A DNA stretch of 64,000 bases from positions 55,792 through 119,791 of the forward strand of contig NZ_FOHW01000018.1 in NCBI RefSeq assembly GCF_900111735.1, given 5' to 3'. The position numbers were made by a program, and so were the translations under genes. The stretch comes from Pseudomonas graminis (GTDB lineage: Bacteria > Pseudomonadota > Gammaproteobacteria > Pseudomonadales > Pseudomonadaceae). How positions within the stretch are numbered: the first letter of the stretch is position 1; every line of letters starts with the position of its first letter. This document shows positions 9,324 to 17,535 of the stretch, in pieces. The notes below the pieces were generated by a model. The model did not search any database, had not been told where the DNA came from, and worked only from the letters and a program-made list of their open reading frames with translations.

Positions 9324-9893
9324 TCAACGCGGCGGGTACTGCTGCAGGATGTTCTGCACCGTCTGGCGCAGGGCCTGCTCGCGCGCAGCAGGGTTGGCGT
9401 TGCCGTCGCTGACCATCTGCTCGGTGCTGCCACGCCACACCAGCTTGCCGTCCTTGCCGTCGAGCATGTCGATCTGCAGGGTCGAGACTTTGTAATCGAC
9501 GTTGCGCGTCTCGGTGCCGATCGGGCCGCCCCAGTAGCCGCCCCACGGATTGCCCCAATAACCGCCAGCGCCGCCGTAATTGGTAGTGACCGTTTGCTGG
9601 CGGTTTTCAACGATCAGCCACGCCTGCAGTTGCACGTCCGCTTTCACGCCGGGCGCTGCCATGCGCAGGCCGCGCTGCTCCAGTTGCTCGCCGACCGCCT
9701 GGCGAATGCGCTGTTCGGTCAGGTCACTTTTGATGCGCGGATCGTTGGGCTGATATTGCAAACCAGGCTCCTTCCACGCCCATGACCGGTAGGCGCCGAA
9801 ATCGCGCTGGGCGTCGAAGTCGCGATTGACCCGATCGGTCTGGCAGGCGCCGAGCAGCAGGGCGACACAAAGGACAGCAATGCGGCGGTACAT
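9324..9893 (-). CDS. DUF4136 family lipoprotein (downstream copy)
   Basis: This 189-residue protein starts MYRRIAVLCVALLLGAC, a lipoprotein signal with the lipid cysteine at residue 17. The mature part has the DUF4136 pattern: an early 'DFDAQRDFGAYRSWAW' segment, a central domain that assembles a predicted partner-binding beta sheet, a Gly/Trp/Tyr-rich stretch (GGAGGYWGNPWGGYWGG), and a C-terminal portion ending LQQYPPR. It lies 42 bases downstream of a second DUF4136 lipoprotein on the same strand, and the two are probably co-transcribed. Family members are predicted outer-membrane-associated lipoproteins with no settled function. The family call is confident; the function is not known. Confidence 0.85.
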   Translation of the reverse strand: MYRRIAVLCVALLLGACQTDRVNRDFDAQRDFGAYRSWAWKEPGLQYQPNDPRIKSDLTEQRIRQAVGEQLEQRGLRMAAPGVKADVQLQAWLIVENRQQTVTTNYGGAGGYWGNPWGGYWGGPIGTETRNVDYKVSTLQIDMLDGKDGKLVWRGSTEQMVSDGNANPAAREQALRQTVQNILQQYPPR

Positions 9894-9935
9894 GGGATTT
9901 CTCCAGCGTGTAAAAAAACGCCAAGGGGCGTGAAA

Positions 9936-10565
9936 TCAGGACGGCGGGTAAGCCGTCAGGGCTTGTTGTACGGCCTGGCGCAGGGCTTTGGCGCGCGTCG
10001 ACTGATCGCCGCCGCTGGCGGTTTCGGCGCTCGCGCTCCACACCGGCTGGCCGCTGCGGGCATCGAACAGACTGATGCGCACTACAATCACCTGTTCTTG
10101 ATACGTGCGCACGACCGGCACGCTGGCATAGCCGCCGTAACCGTTGCGGTAGCCGTTACCACCGTAATAGCCCACCCCTGAACCGCCGTAGTACGGGTCG
10201 TAATAGTCATCGCGCACCTGACGAATCCGGGTCTCTGCATGGGCGTCAGCGGCCACGCGCAGGTCAGCCGCCTGGGGGTTCTGTGAAGGCCGCAGACCGC
10301 GCTGATCCAGCCCGTTGCTGACGGCTTCGGCCAGTTGAGCCGAGTCTGCCCAGAGGGTGCCCGGCGGCAACTGGCCGTTGAGCCAGGCCCAGTTGCGATA
10401 GCGGCCATAATCGCGCGGCGCCGCAGGGTAAGCGCTCATGTCGATGGCATTGGCAGCGTGAGGCGGCGCCGGTGGAATGGCCGCAGACACAGCGCGGTAA
10501 GGATTGGGGCTCTGGCAGGCGGCGAGGCCCAGGCAGAGGGAAAGCAAAGCGAGACGGCGTTTCAT
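9936..10565 (-). CDS. DUF4136 family lipoprotein (upstream copy)
   Basis: This 209-residue protein starts [17 protein letters not shown] with the lipid cysteine at residue 17. The open frame extends further upstream, but the lipoprotein signal fixes the start at 10565. It shares with the following gene a 'YGRYRNWAW' segment, an 'RGLRP' segment, a low-complexity Tyr/Gly stretch ([18 protein letters not shown]) and a C-terminal '[15 protein letters not shown]' matching 'LRQTVQNILQQYPPR' in its partner. The two are therefore tandem paralogues. The Tyr/Gly-rich insert is longer here. Envelope location is inferred from the lipobox; the role is unknown. Confidence 0.85.
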   Translation of the reverse strand: MKRRLALLSLCLGLAACQSPNPYRAVSAAIPPAPPHAANAIDMSAYPAAPRDYGRYRNWAWLNGQLPPGTLWADSAQLAEAVSNGLDQRGLRPSQNPQAADLRVAADAHAETRIRQVRDDYYDPYYGGSGVGYYGGNGYRNGYGGYASVPVVRTYQEQVIVVRISLFDARSGQPVWSASAETASGGDQSTRAKALRQAVQQALTAYPPS

Positions 10566-10611
10566 GAGGGTCTCCGCAGCGTGCGTTAAGCAGCGAGTAA
10601 ACCAGCGTCTG

Positions 10612-11361
10612 TTATAAGGGGCGGCACATCCAGTGCAGGTAGCGTCCCAGCCCGGCGAAGGCCGGGTGGCGACGATGGGCCAGCTCCATTTCCAGCAGGT
10701 CCGCAAGGTCGGCTTTGGCCTGGAACTCGACCGGCATGTAATCGTGAAAAACCCGAATGCCACTCTGGGTTTCGACTCGCCACAGGGAGCCAAGTTGCGC
10801 CGCCAGTTCGCGGGGATCAAGCGGCTCTTGGGGCGTCAGGCTCTGTTTTTCGCCGGCCAGGGTGTTCTTGCGCATTTTGCGGAAGTGGCCTTTGAGCAGG
10901 TTGCGGTAAATCAGTGCGTCGCGGTTGTAGAACGCCAATGACAGCCAGCCGTCGGGCTCGGTCAACTGATGCAGGACCGGAAGAATCGTGAACGGCTCGT
11001 CCAGCCACTCCAGCACTGCATGGCAGATCACCAGGTCATAACGCTCGGTCAGAATATCGGGCAGTGCTTGCCACGGCGCCTGAATGAAGTTCGCCGTCTG
11101 CCCCGCGTCGGTAAAGCGCTGACGTGCGCCTTCGAGCATGGGGGCGGCGGGTTCGGCCAGCGTCACATCATGCCCGCGCTCGGCCAGCCACAGCGACATG
11201 TGCCCAAGCCCGGCGCCGATGTCCAGCACGCGCAACGGACGGTCCGGCAGGCTTTCGATAAGGTCAGCCTGTAGCACCGCCAACCGGATCGCCCCCTTGG
11301 CGCCGCCGTAGATTTTTTCAGCGAAGCGCGTCGCCATTTGATCGAAATGACGGTCGCTCAT
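10612..11361 (-). CDS. cmoM: tRNA 5-carboxymethoxyuridine methyltransferase CmoM
   Basis: This 249-residue class I methyltransferase has the SAM-binding motif VLDIGAGLG at residues 45-53 and the family signature [10 protein letters not shown] followed later by [10 protein letters not shown]. These match E. coli CmoM (formerly SmtA), which methylates the carboxymethoxy group of cmo5U34 in wobble positions of several tRNAs to give mcmo5U. The length and N-terminus ([19 protein letters not shown]) agree with the family. The start codon overlaps the stop of the upstream MazG-like gene by four bases (ATGA), indicating translational coupling. It acts in the cytoplasm. Confidence 0.9.
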   Translation of the reverse strand: MSDRHFDQMATRFAEKIYGGAKGAIRLAVLQADLIESLPDRPLRVLDIGAGLGHMSLWLAERGHDVTLAEPAAPMLEGARQRFTDAGQTANFIQAPWQALPDILTERYDLVICHAVLEWLDEPFTILPVLHQLTEPDGWLSLAFYNRDALIYRNLLKGHFRKMRKNTLAGEKQSLTPQEPLDPRELAAQLGSLWRVETQSGIRVFHDYMPVEFQAKADLADLLEMELAHRRHPAFAGLGRYLHWMCRPL

Positions 11362-11663
11362 TGGCTGAACCGCCGTTCGCCGTCGGCCAGTTTCGCGCGC
11401 ACCACTTCATTCATGTCCAGGCCCAGCTCGCTGCACAGCAGCAGCAGGTAAAGCACGATGTCCCCGACCTCCTGACCGGCATGGGCCAGCTCGTCCGCCG
11501 GTAACTGACGGGACTGATCCTCGGTCTTCCACTGGAAGATCTCCACCAGCTCAGCCATTTCCACACTGGCGGCCATGGCCAGGTTTTTCGGGCTGTGAAA
11601 TTGCCGCCAGTCGTTGTTATCGCGGATGCGATGCAGGCGTTGGGTGAGTTCGTCGAGGTTCAT
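11358..11663 (-). CDS. MazG-like nucleotide pyrophosphohydrolase
   Basis: This 101-residue all-helical protein has the metal-binding motifs of the MazG superfamily: EMAELVEIFQW (about residues 35-45) and EVGDIVLYLLLL (about residues 65-76). The pairing of ExxE and ExxD is the signature of small house-cleaning nucleotide pyrophosphatases of the RS21-C6/dCTPase kind. Such enzymes hydrolyse non-canonical or excess nucleoside triphosphates to monophosphates. It is the first gene of a two-gene unit with cmoM, which overlaps it by four bases. The exact substrate cannot be read from the sequence. Confidence 0.88.
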   Translation of the reverse strand: MNLDELTQRLHRIRDNNDWRQFHSPKNLAMAASVEMAELVEIFQWKTEDQSRQLPADELAHAGQEVGDIVLYLLLLCSELGLDMNEVVRAKLADGERRFSQ

Positions 11664-11767
11664 GGGGGTCTCCTGAAGGTGCGTAGCTTCAGGGGGATAG
11701 GCGATTGACGCAAGGGGGCGCGATGCTCCGGGACGCAGGTTTAATACCCGCTACGGCGGTGCGCCGA

Positions 11768-11859
11768 TTCCCGGCTAAAGCCGGTCCCACTAAACAGCCT
11801 GCGTTCCCGACCTCACTGACACGCCTCACGCTCTTAGTGGGACCGGCTTTAGCCGGGAA
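11768..11859. repeat. Perfect 25-bp inverted repeat, second REP family
   Basis: Positions 11768-11792 and 11835-11859 are exact reverse complements over 25 bases. Each arm holds a smaller palindrome (ccggctaaagccgg). The spacer is 42 bases. The sequence differs from the gtaggagc-type REP units elsewhere, so it is a separate REP class. It lies between the MazG-like gene and the end of the MaoC gene; nothing else is visible in that gap. Confidence 0.8.
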
Positions 11860-11909
11860 GGCGTCAGATGTCACAGCGCAAAACTACGGGCGCACGATAG
11901 GCGCAGCCA

Positions 11910-12767
11910 TCACTCCGTGGCAGGCCGCCAGCTCCCCAGCATATGCACGATCCCTTCCGCGCCTTCCAGCTTGAACTGCCCATGGGACCCCGCCGCGCTG
12001 GCAGACAACGTCACCCCGCTCGGCAGCCGCACCGGCTTTTGAAACTCCACCGAAATTTCCACATTCGACGCCGGCAGATGATCTTCAAGCGCTGCCAAGG
12101 CACGGCTTTTTATCCACAACCCGTGGGCAATCGCCTTGGGAAAACCGAACAGTTTGGCGCTGCTGTCACTGAGGTGAATCGGGTTGTAGTCGCCACTGAC
12201 CTTGGCGTACTGACGACCAATGTCCGAAGGCGCTGACCACGTCGCCAGCTCCGTCATCGGCAGCGGCGCCGGTTCGTAATCGCCTTCGATCTCGCCGTCC
12301 ACGTGAACGTCACGGCACAGCATCGTGCTCTCTTCTTCCCACAGCAGGCCCAACGCGTCTTCGACCTGGGTGATCACGCTGAACGTCGCGCCCTTTGCAT
12401 GGGGTTTGAGCTGGCCAACGTGCACGCTGACCTGCACCTTGATCACGCTGCCGAGGGGCCGACGAATGCTGATCCGGTTGTGCAAGTGGACCAGGCCGAG
12501 GAGCGGGAAGGGGAAATCCTTGTCGGTAAGCAGTTTCATCTGCAGCGGGAAGGCCAGCACATGGGGATAGGTCGGCGGCAGCAGACTGCCCGGCACAAAG
12601 CCGCAGACGTGGGCGAACGCTTTAACCTTGTCCGGATCCACTGACATCCAGCACCGCAGCCCTTGATCCGGTAGTTTTGTGCCGCTGACCTTGCGCCGCA
12701 ACGCCGCTTGCATGAACAGGCCGGGCAGGGCCGGGGGCGTGTCCAGATACCGCCAGTGCGCACTCAT
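11910..12767 (-). CDS. MaoC-like hot-dog dehydratase
   Basis: This 285-residue protein begins MSAHWRYLDTPPALPG. The start at 12767 is preceded by AGGAGA at ideal spacing, which favours it over a slightly longer frame. It has a degenerate N-terminal hot-dog half and a C-terminal half with the hydratase-2 motif: SGDYNPIHLSDSSAKLFGF followed by AIAHGLWIKS, giving the Asp/His catalytic pair. Enzymes of this fold hydrate trans-2-enoyl-CoA or enoyl-ACP to (R)-3-hydroxyacyl thioesters, or the reverse. It is downstream of the two-domain FabG-type reductase and divergent from a thiolase, so a role in acyl chain building or breakdown is likely. Chain-length preference is unknown. Confidence 0.88.
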   Translation of the reverse strand: MSAHWRYLDTPPALPGLFMQAALRRKVSGTKLPDQGLRCWMSVDPDKVKAFAHVCGFVPGSLLPPTYPHVLAFPLQMKLLTDKDFPFPLLGLVHLHNRISIRRPLGSVIKVQVSVHVGQLKPHAKGATFSVITQVEDALGLLWEEESTMLCRDVHVDGEIEGDYEPAPLPMTELATWSAPSDIGRQYAKVSGDYNPIHLSDSSAKLFGFPKAIAHGLWIKSRALAALEDHLPASNVEISVEFQKPVRLPSGVTLSASAAGSHGQFKLEGAEGIVHMLGSWRPATE

Positions 12768-12854
12768 CGAGGTTCTCCTGTGGTCATGCTGCAGATCAGG
12801 CACGCACCGGATCGACGGGGCGGCTATTCAATCCATCCGTGACTCAACTCAGGC

Positions 12855-14210
12855 TCAGGCGCCGAGCACGCTCTGGCCGCACACGCGAAGCACCTGGCCG
12901 CTCATTGCGCCGGAACCCGGTTGACCCAGCCAGGCCACCGCTTCGGCCACGTCCTGCGGCTGACCGCCCTGGCCCAACGAGCTCATGCGTCTGCCCGCTT
13001 CACGCAAGGCAAATGGCATATGCGCCGTCATGCTCGTTTCGATAAAACCCGGCGCCACGGCGTTGATGCTGATGCCCCGCGCTTTGAGGGTCGGCGCCAT
13101 CGCCCGGGCATAGCCGATCAGCCCGGCCTTGCTCGTGGTGTAGTTGGTTTGCCCGCGATTGCCCGCCAGCCCGCTGATCGACGCCAGCAGAATCACGCTG
13201 CCATTCTCGCGCAGCACGCCGCTGTCGATTAGCGCCTGGGTCAGCACCTGCGGTGCGTTGAGATTCACGTCCAGCACCGAGTCCCAGAAGTCCGCCGGCA
13301 TATTCGCCAGCGTCTTGTCCCGGGTGATGCCGGCGTTGTGCACGACGATATCCAGGCCGCCGGGCAAGTGTTCAATCAACTGAGCGGCAGCGTCCGGTGC
13401 GCAGATGTCCAGGACCAGCGCCTGCCCACCAAGACGCGCCGCCAGCGCATCGAGATCGGATTTGGCCTGGGGCACATCCAGCAACACCACCTCCGCACCG
13501 TCGCGAGCCAGGGTTTCCGCGATGGCCGCGCCGATGCCTCGGGCTGCCCCTGTCACCAGCGCTTTACGTCCTGCCAACGGGCGGGTCCAGTCCTGAACCT
13601 GCTGCCCGCAGGCACTCAGGCGAACGACCTGACCAGAGATGAACGCACTCTTCGGCGACAGGAAGAATCGCAGCGCGCCTTCGAGCTGATCTTCCGCGCC
13701 GTCCTCTACTTGCAGCAGTTGAACCGTGCCACCGTTACGCATTTCCTTGGCCAGGGAGCGGCTGAAACCTTCGATGGCCTGCTGGGTGCTGGCGGCCAGC
13801 GGATCAGTTTGAGCATCCGGCGCGCGGGCAAGAATGACGACGTGGGCGCTGTTGTCCAGATGACGCAGGATCGGCTGAAAGAATTCGCGCAACTGACTCA
13901 GTTCGGAGGTGCGCAGCAGCGCGCTGGCGTCGAACACCACGGCCTTGATCTTCGCGCTCTGCTCGGCAGTCCAGGGGTGAGCGCCAGTGACTTCGCCGCC
14001 AGCACTAAGGAGCACGTCGGTCAGGCGCGGCGCAAAGTTGCTGACCCGCTCGGCCAGCGGCCCTGTGCTCAGCAACAGCGCACCCTCCACCGGACGCAAC
14101 CGACCCGCCTGCCAGCGCTCCAGACGTGCGGGAGCAGGCAAACCGACGGCGCCGACCAGCTTGCGGCCGAGGTCGGAGTTGACGAAGTCAATGTAGCGAT
14201 CGGATGCCAT
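12855..14210 (-). CDS. Two-domain 3-oxoacyl reductase, high-molecular-weight FabG (FabG4) type
   Basis: This 451-residue protein is about 200 residues longer than ordinary FabG. Residues about 1-205 form a flavodoxin-like domain without obvious catalytic residues. Residues about 210-451 are a short-chain dehydrogenase domain with the cofactor motif TGAARGIG (near residue 220), LASISG for the catalytic serine, and YTTSK with Tyr357 and Lys361. The layout matches mycobacterial FabG4 enzymes, which reduce 3-oxoacyl-CoA with NADH. The start is supported by AAGGAGA upstream. The gene precedes the MaoC gene on the same strand and faces away from the thiolase across a 117-base shared promoter region. 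Confidence 0.9.
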   Translation of the reverse strand: MASDRYIDFVNSDLGRKLVGAVGLPAPARLERWQAGRLRPVEGALLLSTGPLAERVSNFAPRLTDVLLSAGGEVTGAHPWTAEQSAKIKAVVFDASALLRTSELSQLREFFQPILRHLDNSAHVVILARAPDAQTDPLAASTQQAIEGFSRSLAKEMRNGGTVQLLQVEDGAEDQLEGALRFFLSPKSAFISGQVVRLSACGQQVQDWTRPLAGRKALVTGAARGIGAAIAETLARDGAEVVLLDVPQAKSDLDALAARLGGQALVLDICAPDAAAQLIEHLPGGLDIVVHNAGITRDKTLANMPADFWDSVLDVNLNAPQVLTQALIDSGVLRENGSVILLASISGLAGNRGQTNYTTSKAGLIGYARAMAPTLKARGISINAVAPGFIETSMTAHMPFALREAGRRMSSLGQGGQPQDVAEAVAWLGQPGSGAMSGQVLRVCGQSVLGA

Positions 14211-14327
14211 GGAACACTCTCCTTGCGTCTGGGTTCAAATCAGTGGACCGCGTGGTTGGGTAATAGGTCCTACGCTGTCAGGCAGCGCTTCTAAAACGAT
14301 AGACGCATTCAGGGCAGGGAGATTTTG

Positions 14328-15605
14328 ATGATTCAGACACGACGCGTGGCCATTGTCGGCGGCAATCGCATTCCGTTCGCACGCTCCAACGGCGCGTATG
14401 CCACCGCCAGCAATCAGGACATGCTGACCGCTGCGCTGGAAGGTCTGATCGAGCGCTTCAACCTGCATGGGCTGCGCATGGGCGAAGTCGCTGCCGGCGC
14501 GGTGCTCAAGCACTCCCGTGATTTCAACCTCACCCGTGAGTGCGTGCTCGGCTCAAGGCTGTCGCCGCAAACGCCGGCCTACGACATTCAACAAGCCTGC
14601 GGCACCGGTCTCGAAGCGGCGCTGCTGGTGGCGAACAAGATCGCCCTCGGCCAGATCGAGTGCGGCATTGCCGGCGGCGTCGACACCACCTCCGACTCGC
14701 CCATCGGCGTGAACGAAGACCTGCGGCAGATCCTGTTGCAGGTCAATCGCAGCAAGACAACGGCCGACAAACTTAAGGCGCTGATGCAATTGCGCCTGCA
14801 TAACCTCAAGCCAGAGCTGCCGCGTAACGGCGAACCGCGCACCGGTTTGTCGATGGGTCAGCACTGCGAACTGATGGCGCAAACCTGGGGCATCCCCCGC
14901 GAGGCCCAGGACCAACTGACGCTGGAAAGTCATCAAAAAATGGCCGCTGCGTATGCGCAAGGCTGGCAGGACGACCTGCTCACGCCATTCCTCGGCCTGA
15001 CCCGCGACAACAACCTGCGCACTGATGCGAGCCTGGAAAAACTTGCCTCGCTCAAGCCCGCCTACGAGCGCAGCGCAAAAGGCACGCTGACGGCGGGCAA
15101 CTCGACGCCACTGACTGACGGCGCGTCGCTGGTGTTGCTCGCCAGCGAAGACTGGGCGCGGGAGCGTGGGTTGCCGGTTCTGGCCTACTGGCGGGATGGC
15201 GAGGCCGCCGCCGTGGATTTCGTGCGCGGCCACGAAGGCCTGCTCATGGCCCCGGTCTACGCCGTCCCTCGCCTGCTGGCGCGCAACGGCCTCACGCTGC
15301 AAGACTTCGACTACTACGAAATCCACGAGGCGTTCGCCGCCCAGGTGCTGTGCACGTTGAAGGCGTGGGAAGATCCGGAATATTGCAAAACGAGGTTGGG
15401 GTTGGACGCACCGTTGGGCTCTATTGACCGCAACAAGCTCAATGTCAAAGGCAGCTCCCTGGCGGCGGGGCATCCTTTTGCCGCAACCGGTGGCCGCATC
15501 GTCGCCAACCTGGCCAAATTGTTAAGCGTGTCGGGGCAGGGCCGCGGACTCATCTCCCTATGCGCGGCGGGCGGTCAGGGCGTTACGGCGATACTTGAGC
15601 GCTGA
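14328..15605 (+). CDS. Acetyl-CoA C-acyltransferase (thiolase)
   Basis: This 425-residue thiolase has all expected active-site residues: the nucleophilic Cys91 in ACGTG, His382 in AAGHPFAATGG, and the acid/base Cys412 in CAAGGQG. I place the start at the ATG at 14328 rather than the adjacent TTG because AGGGAGA is well spaced. Thiolases cleave 3-oxoacyl-CoA with CoA, or run in reverse to condense acyl-CoAs. In Pseudomonas such genes are commonly named FadI-like. Its divergent neighbours encode a reductase and a dehydratase that would handle the preceding steps of the same cycle. The sequence resembles the FadA2 group that pairs with FabG4. Substrate is not determined. Confidence 0.92.
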   Translation: MIQTRRVAIVGGNRIPFARSNGAYATASNQDMLTAALEGLIERFNLHGLRMGEVAAGAVLKHSRDFNLTRECVLGSRLSPQTPAYDIQQACGTGLEAALLVANKIALGQIECGIAGGVDTTSDSPIGVNEDLRQILLQVNRSKTTADKLKALMQLRLHNLKPELPRNGEPRTGLSMGQHCELMAQTWGIPREAQDQLTLESHQKMAAAYAQGWQDDLLTPFLGLTRDNNLRTDASLEKLASLKPAYERSAKGTLTAGNSTPLTDGASLVLLASEDWARERGLPVLAYWRDGEAAAVDFVRGHEGLLMAPVYAVPRLLARNGLTLQDFDYYEIHEAFAAQVLCTLKAWEDPEYCKTRLGLDAPLGSIDRNKLNVKGSSLAAGHPFAATGGRIVANLAKLLSVSGQGRGLISLCAAGGQGVTAILER

Positions 15606-15724
15606 GTGGGTGAGCAGATGGCTGCTTCGGTTATAGGCTATCTCCCTGCGATCCAGATCGATGTCTGTCGTGGTTAATACGGTTGTCAGGACGCCTGTAG
15701 TGGATGAGTCGGTTCAGTTTCGGT

Positions 15725-16306
15725 CTAGCCAGCACCCACCTCAAGCGTCAGCAGGCATTGGTCAATCCAGAGGGAACCGTATGCACCGCTCAGAAAATCA
15801 ATAGAAGTGATATTGCCCTGTGTAAAAGTCACTGTCTGCCAATCAGCCAACCTCTTAATCACCTTGTCCTCAATCTGACCGTTGCCATAATGACAACGCC
15901 ATGTCCCGTCGTTCTGATACAAAAAAGATAGGGTGATGGCCCGCAAGGGCTCGCTCATTTTTAGAGTCGCCGATAAGGTGATCCCTAAGATGCGAGTATG
16001 TTCACCTTGTTCAGATATGAGGAATTCATGTCCTTTAGCAGTTGAAAAATCGATGTGGTCGGTGATGAATCTGAATCCATAGGTGCCCAAGGCATAATTC
16101 TTGAAGTCTTGCACAACGTCTATATTGCTCGTTTGCGAAATGCTGTAAGGAAGTGAGGTTTCATCTACTTTAGCCCTAAGTTCGTGATTTCCCTTCGCAA
16201 GAGTGAGTTGACAGGTCCATGTACCATCGATGGAGTCAACTGATGTGATGACTTTGTCGTTATCGCTAATTTCGACAGAAGTGGTGTGAGTGTCTAGAGG
16301 CTTCAT
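15725..16306 (-). CDS. Orphan protein with N-terminal Ig-like and C-terminal beta-rich domain
   Basis: This 193-residue protein starts MKPLDTHTTSVEISDN after a well-placed AGGA. Residues about 8-55 resemble the end of a bacterial Ig-like repeat ('SIDGTWTCQLTLAKGNHELRAK'). A short linker (IDVVQDFKNYALGTYGFRF) leads to a beta-rich domain of about 120 residues ending in SLWIDQCLLTLEVG. It has no signal peptide and no membrane segment. The next gene upstream on the same strand has the same architecture, so the two are diverged paralogues. Base composition is clearly lower in GC than the flanks. It could be a detached piece of a large modular surface protein or a stand-alone cytoplasmic or T6SS/T1SS-exported factor. 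Function is unknown. Confidence 0.6.
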   Translation of the reverse strand: MKPLDTHTTSVEISDNDKVITSVDSIDGTWTCQLTLAKGNHELRAKVDETSLPYSISQTSNIDVVQDFKNYALGTYGFRFITDHIDFSTAKGHEFLISEQGEHTRILGITLSATLKMSEPLRAITLSFLYQNDGTWRCHYGNGQIEDKVIKRLADWQTVTFTQGNITSIDFLSGAYGSLWIDQCLLTLEVGAG

Positions 16307-16549
16307 TTTTCATTCCTGATTTTATCCGGTTTAGGCATTATTGTTGGTATGTTCATTGAGCATTTCCGTATACGGTTAAGGTGCGTCGCTCCAGAAAGCA
16401 TCAGGGTACTTAGCAGGAAAACAGACTCGGCCTGTGTCGTGGTTGTGCTCGCTGCCTTAGCGCTTCGAAGTTATTAACAGAAATGCCGCGGGCGAGATGA
16501 GTCGCTACGTTCAAGTCTTTCATTTTTGGGAAGGTGGGCTTCGGGATAG

Positions 16550-17152
16550 TTAGCTAAATTCGAAGTTGTCTACTACCTCCCAGTGGTTAGTCTTTACTTT
16601 GAGTTCTATCAAGCCTATGGGAGTAGCATGGGTGAACTCAATTTTATCTTCGTGGATGGGGTCGTTGATCTCGCCGAGAAAATAATGGTCTTTGTCATAA
16701 TAGGTCACAAGGAGAACTCCGGTATCCGGAATTCGCGAAAAAGTAACGGATTTTGCAGGTGATTTTGGAACTATTTCGACTGTGGCTCCGTTGCCGATGT
16801 GGAGGCTGTTGCGGTCTGCTGGGGCTGCTGGGTAAAGTGCAATTTTCGCCTGCCCCTTTCTTAATGTGATCTCGGTCAAAGATTTGGGGCCTATTATGGA
16901 GGTATCGATTATAAGCTTGCCAACGGGTATGTCTTCGAAGTCTTCCTTAATGGGTAGCTCCGACGCGCCTCCTACGACAGTATACGTTTCTGATGTGTTA
17001 CCGCCGGCTCGCGCGGTGAAACTATGAATGCCTTCACTGAAGGGAGACACAGTGTAAGTCCAGGAGCCGTTTGCCTCTGTGGGTGCAGTGCCTATAAGTT
17101 TTTCTCCTTCGAGAATTTCTACTTCGACGGAGCGGGCTTCATGAGTTGACAT
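16550..17152 (-). CDS. Orphan protein with N-terminal Ig-like and C-terminal beta-rich domain (paralogue)
   Basis: This 200-residue protein starts MSTHEARSVEVEILEG; AAAAGGAC at good spacing supports the ATG at 17152 over a TTG two codons earlier. Residues about 7-55 match a bacterial Ig-like repeat (GEKLIGTAPTEANGSWTYTV, then GIHSFTAR). A linker with IKEDFEDIPVGK leads to a beta-rich domain closing with WEVVDNFEFS, an ending common in carbohydrate-binding-like jelly rolls. No signal peptide, lipobox or membrane segment is seen. It lies 243 bases from its paralogue, and that gap shows no gene. Low GC suggests transfer. Function is unknown. Confidence 0.62.
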   Translation of the reverse strand: MSTHEARSVEVEILEGEKLIGTAPTEANGSWTYTVSPFSEGIHSFTARAGGNTSETYTVVGGASELPIKEDFEDIPVGKLIIDTSIIGPKSLTEITLRKGQAKIALYPAAPADRNSLHIGNGATVEIVPKSPAKSVTFSRIPDTGVLLVTYYDKDHYFLGEINDPIHEDKIEFTHATPIGLIELKVKTNHWEVVDNFEFS

Positions 17153-17535
17153 TCGCAAGTCCTTTTGATGGTTAGTTTCAGGTGTTCTGTCTCTTTATAG
17201 ATCCGCGCTTCGTTTCTCGCAAATTCTGCTCAGACCCATTGGCGATAAACGCGCTCATGGCTATCGCGGTTAAGAAACCGGCGAGCTCAAGTGCATTCGT
17301 GAGCTCACAAGCACGCGGGTTAGTGGCAGGCCGCATTGATGACCCGCGTAAGTGTGTGCGAATCCTCCTGGATTTCCTGAACTCGCATGAGGCAAACAGT
17401 CGATTAATCTGCAGCGAAGGCGCGCCCCGTTCTAAATAAACTCAATCCCCGACTCCACGCTCAATTCGGCTTCCGCCACTGGCAAAAGTCTGGAACAGGC
17501 GCGTAGACTTCTGCCTCCCGACACATGGCACGCAT
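17153..17535. other. Intergenic region without a supported gene
   Basis: This 383-base stretch separates the Ig-like gene from the AraC regulator. It contains a short perfect palindrome pair (gagctca ... tgagctc near 17281-17304). An 85-codon open frame on the plus strand (17182-17439) lacks a ribosome site and family features. I see no RNA gene. Confidence 0.5.

Noticed and set aside
17182..17439. 85-codon open frame on the plus strand
   Set aside because: No ribosome site, no recognisable domain and ordinary intergenic composition.
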